This document shows, piece after piece, positions 5,263 through 6,417 of a stretch of 6,417 nt of DNA. Below the pieces are notes generated by a model. That model was not told the origin of the DNA. It ran no database searches and worked only from the letters and a program-made list of their open reading frames with translations. The stretch comes from a bacterium (GTDB lineage: Bacteria; JAMORN01). The position numbers and the translations under genes were made by a program. The stretch covers positions 1 through 6,417 of the forward strand of contig JAMORN010000152.1 in NCBI GenBank assembly GCA_027063545.1, read 5' to 3'. Positions within the stretch are counted from its first letter, which is position 1. Every line of letters begins with the position of its first letter.

Positions 5263-6417
5263 ATGGAAGAAAAAAAATATGAAGAGTATACACTTCCTTT
5301 AACAGAAAGATATGCTTCAAAAGAGATGAGTTATATATTCTCACCAAAATTTAAATTTTCAACTTGGAGAAAACTTTGGGTATATCTAGCTGAAGTGGAA
5401 AGATCTTTAGGTCTTGAGATTCCTCAAGAAGTTATTGACAAAATGAAGGATAAGATAGATGATATAGATTTTGAATATGCACAAGAGAGAGAAAGAGAAT
5501 TTCGTCATGATGTAATGGCTCATGTTCATACATTTGGTCATCAGGTCCCAGAGGCAAAAGGGTATATCCATTTAGGAGCTACATCTGCTTTTGTAGGAGA
5601 TAATACAGATTTGATTCAGATAAAAGAAGCTTTAAAAGTTATAAAGAAAAGATTAATTAATTTAATGAAGGTTTTAAGGGATTTTAGTTTAAAATATAAG
5701 GATTTACCAGTTTTAGGATATACCCATTTTCAGCCAGCACAACCAACTACTTTGGGTAAAAGAGCTTCTCTTTGGCTGCAGGATGTTATGCTTGTCTATG
5801 AAGAGCTTGAATTTAGATTAAAAACATTGAGATTTAGAGGTGCAAAAGGTACTACTGGGACTCAAGCTTCATATATGGCTTTATTTGGATATGATGAAGA
5901 AAAGGTTAAGAATTTGGATGAAGAGATAACTAAAAAGGCAGGTTTTGACAAGTATTATATGGTAACAGGCCAGACTTATCCTAGAATAGTAGATGCTCAA
6001 GTACTATCAACCCTTTCTCATATAGCAGATGTATTGTCTAAGATGGCAACAGATATAAGACTGCTTCAACATTCAAAACAAATAGAGGAGCCTTTTGGGA
6101 AAAAGCAAATAGGTTCTTCTGCAATGGCTTATAAAAGAAATCCAATGAGATGTGAAAGAATAGGTTCTTTAGCAAGATTTGTAATATCTCTTTCTTATTC
6201 TACCCATTTTACAGCAGCAACCCAATGGCTTGAAAGAACCCTAGATGATTCTGCAAATAAAAGACTTGCTATTCCTCAGACCTTTTTAGCAACAGATGCT
6301 ATAATTAACATTGCAATAAATGTGATTTCTGGAATGGTTGTTTATCCCAAAGTTATAGAAAGAATTTTAAAAGAAGAACTACCATTTATGGCAACAGAAG
6401 AAATCATTATGGCTGCA
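5263..6417 (+). CDS. purB: Adenylosuccinate lyase, eukaryotic-like (human ADSL) type, 3'-partial
   Basis: 385 codons are present and the frame is open at the window end; about 90 residues are missing if it has the ~480-residue length of the ADSL type. The enzyme releases fumarate from SAICAR and from adenylosuccinate, two steps of purine/AMP synthesis, in the cytosol as a homotetramer. The sequence follows human ADSL closely from RYAS (16-19) through [13 protein letters not shown] (81-93), IHLGATS (102-108), THFQPAQ (154-160), [13 protein letters not shown] (191-203), ITGQTY-like VTGQTY, EEPF, and the fumarase/lyase signature [11 protein letters not shown] (284-294). His82, His155 (catalytic acid), Ser285 (catalytic base in the mobile loop) and Lys291 align with human His86, His159, Ser289 and Lys295. 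Ala289 replaces the usual proline of the signature. Then come [14 protein letters not shown] and [15 protein letters not shown]. Divergently transcribed from the tRNA genes. Gene identity is secure. Confidence 0.95.
   Translation, partial: MEEKKYEEYTLPLTERYASKEMSYIFSPKFKFSTWRKLWVYLAEVERSLGLEIPQEVIDKMKDKIDDIDFEYAQEREREFRHDVMAHVHTFGHQVPEAKGYIHLGATSAFVGDNTDLIQIKEALKVIKKRLINLMKVLRDFSLKYKDLPVLGYTHFQPAQPTTLGKRASLWLQDVMLVYEELEFRLKTLRFRGAKGTTGTQASYMALFGYDEEKVKNLDEEITKKAGFDKYYMVTGQTYPRIVDAQVLSTLSHIADVLSKMATDIRLLQHSKQIEEPFGKKQIGSSAMAYKRNPMRCERIGSLARFVISLSYSTHFTAATQWLERTLDDSANKRLAIPQTFLATDAIINIAINVISGMVVYPKVIERILKEELPFMATEEIIMAA

Noticed and set aside
1-6417. Insertion sequences, CRISPR arrays, integration sites or phage genes
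   Set aside because: No transposase or integrase reading frame, no regularly spaced repeats, and both tRNA genes are intact without a duplicated 3' end.

Overview
The window comes from a low-GC bacterium (about 30% GC by eye, with the region around 850-2980 even more AT-rich). It has short intergenic gaps, overlapping genes and AGA/AGG-dominated arginine codons. The two tRNA genes are far more GC-rich (about 62% and 67% by hand count), and neither encodes its CCA end. Low genome GC with GC-rich tRNAs would fit a thermophile, but the window does not prove it and I cannot assign a phylum. Cleavable signal peptides without a lipobox, on two unknown proteins, show an actively exporting cell.

Layout. 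(a) 1-2975, plus strand: a tightly packed four-gene run. It holds the end of an FMN-dependent FabK/nitronate-monooxygenase-type oxidoreductase, a compact KamA-family (lysine 2,3-aminomutase-like) radical SAM/PLP enzyme, and two small exported proteins of unknown function. The first junction is stop-codon-to-start-codon with no spacer, and the next two are overlaps, so the genes are probably one transcription unit with coupled translation. (b) 2962-4883, minus strand: two ABC-transporter permeases of the oligopeptide/dipeptide type (OppC/DppC and OppB/DppB families), sharing a 4-bp ATGA overlap. Their 3' end runs 14 bp into the last gene of the plus-strand run, so the two units converge without any room for a terminator. 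(c) 4946-5122, minus strand: tRNA-Arg(ACG) and tRNA-Ala(GGC), upstream of and co-directional with the permease pair. (d) 5123-5262: a divergent, very AT-rich regulatory gap with a promoter-like sequence and an inverted repeat facing purB. (e) 5263-6417, plus strand: most of an adenylosuccinate lyase whose sequence follows the eukaryotic (human ADSL) type rather than the common short bacterial type.

How the parts work together. PurB is housekeeping purine synthesis, the tRNAs are translation, and the permeases form the membrane channel of a peptide-type importer whose ATPases and binding protein must be encoded elsewhere. The least explained part is 844-2975. There a KamA-type enzyme retains the positions that hold iron-sulfur/SAM, PLP and a lysine side chain, but lacks the family's zinc-binding cysteines. 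It is overlapped by two secreted/envelope proteins with no recognised family. Whether those two have any functional link to the mutase is open.
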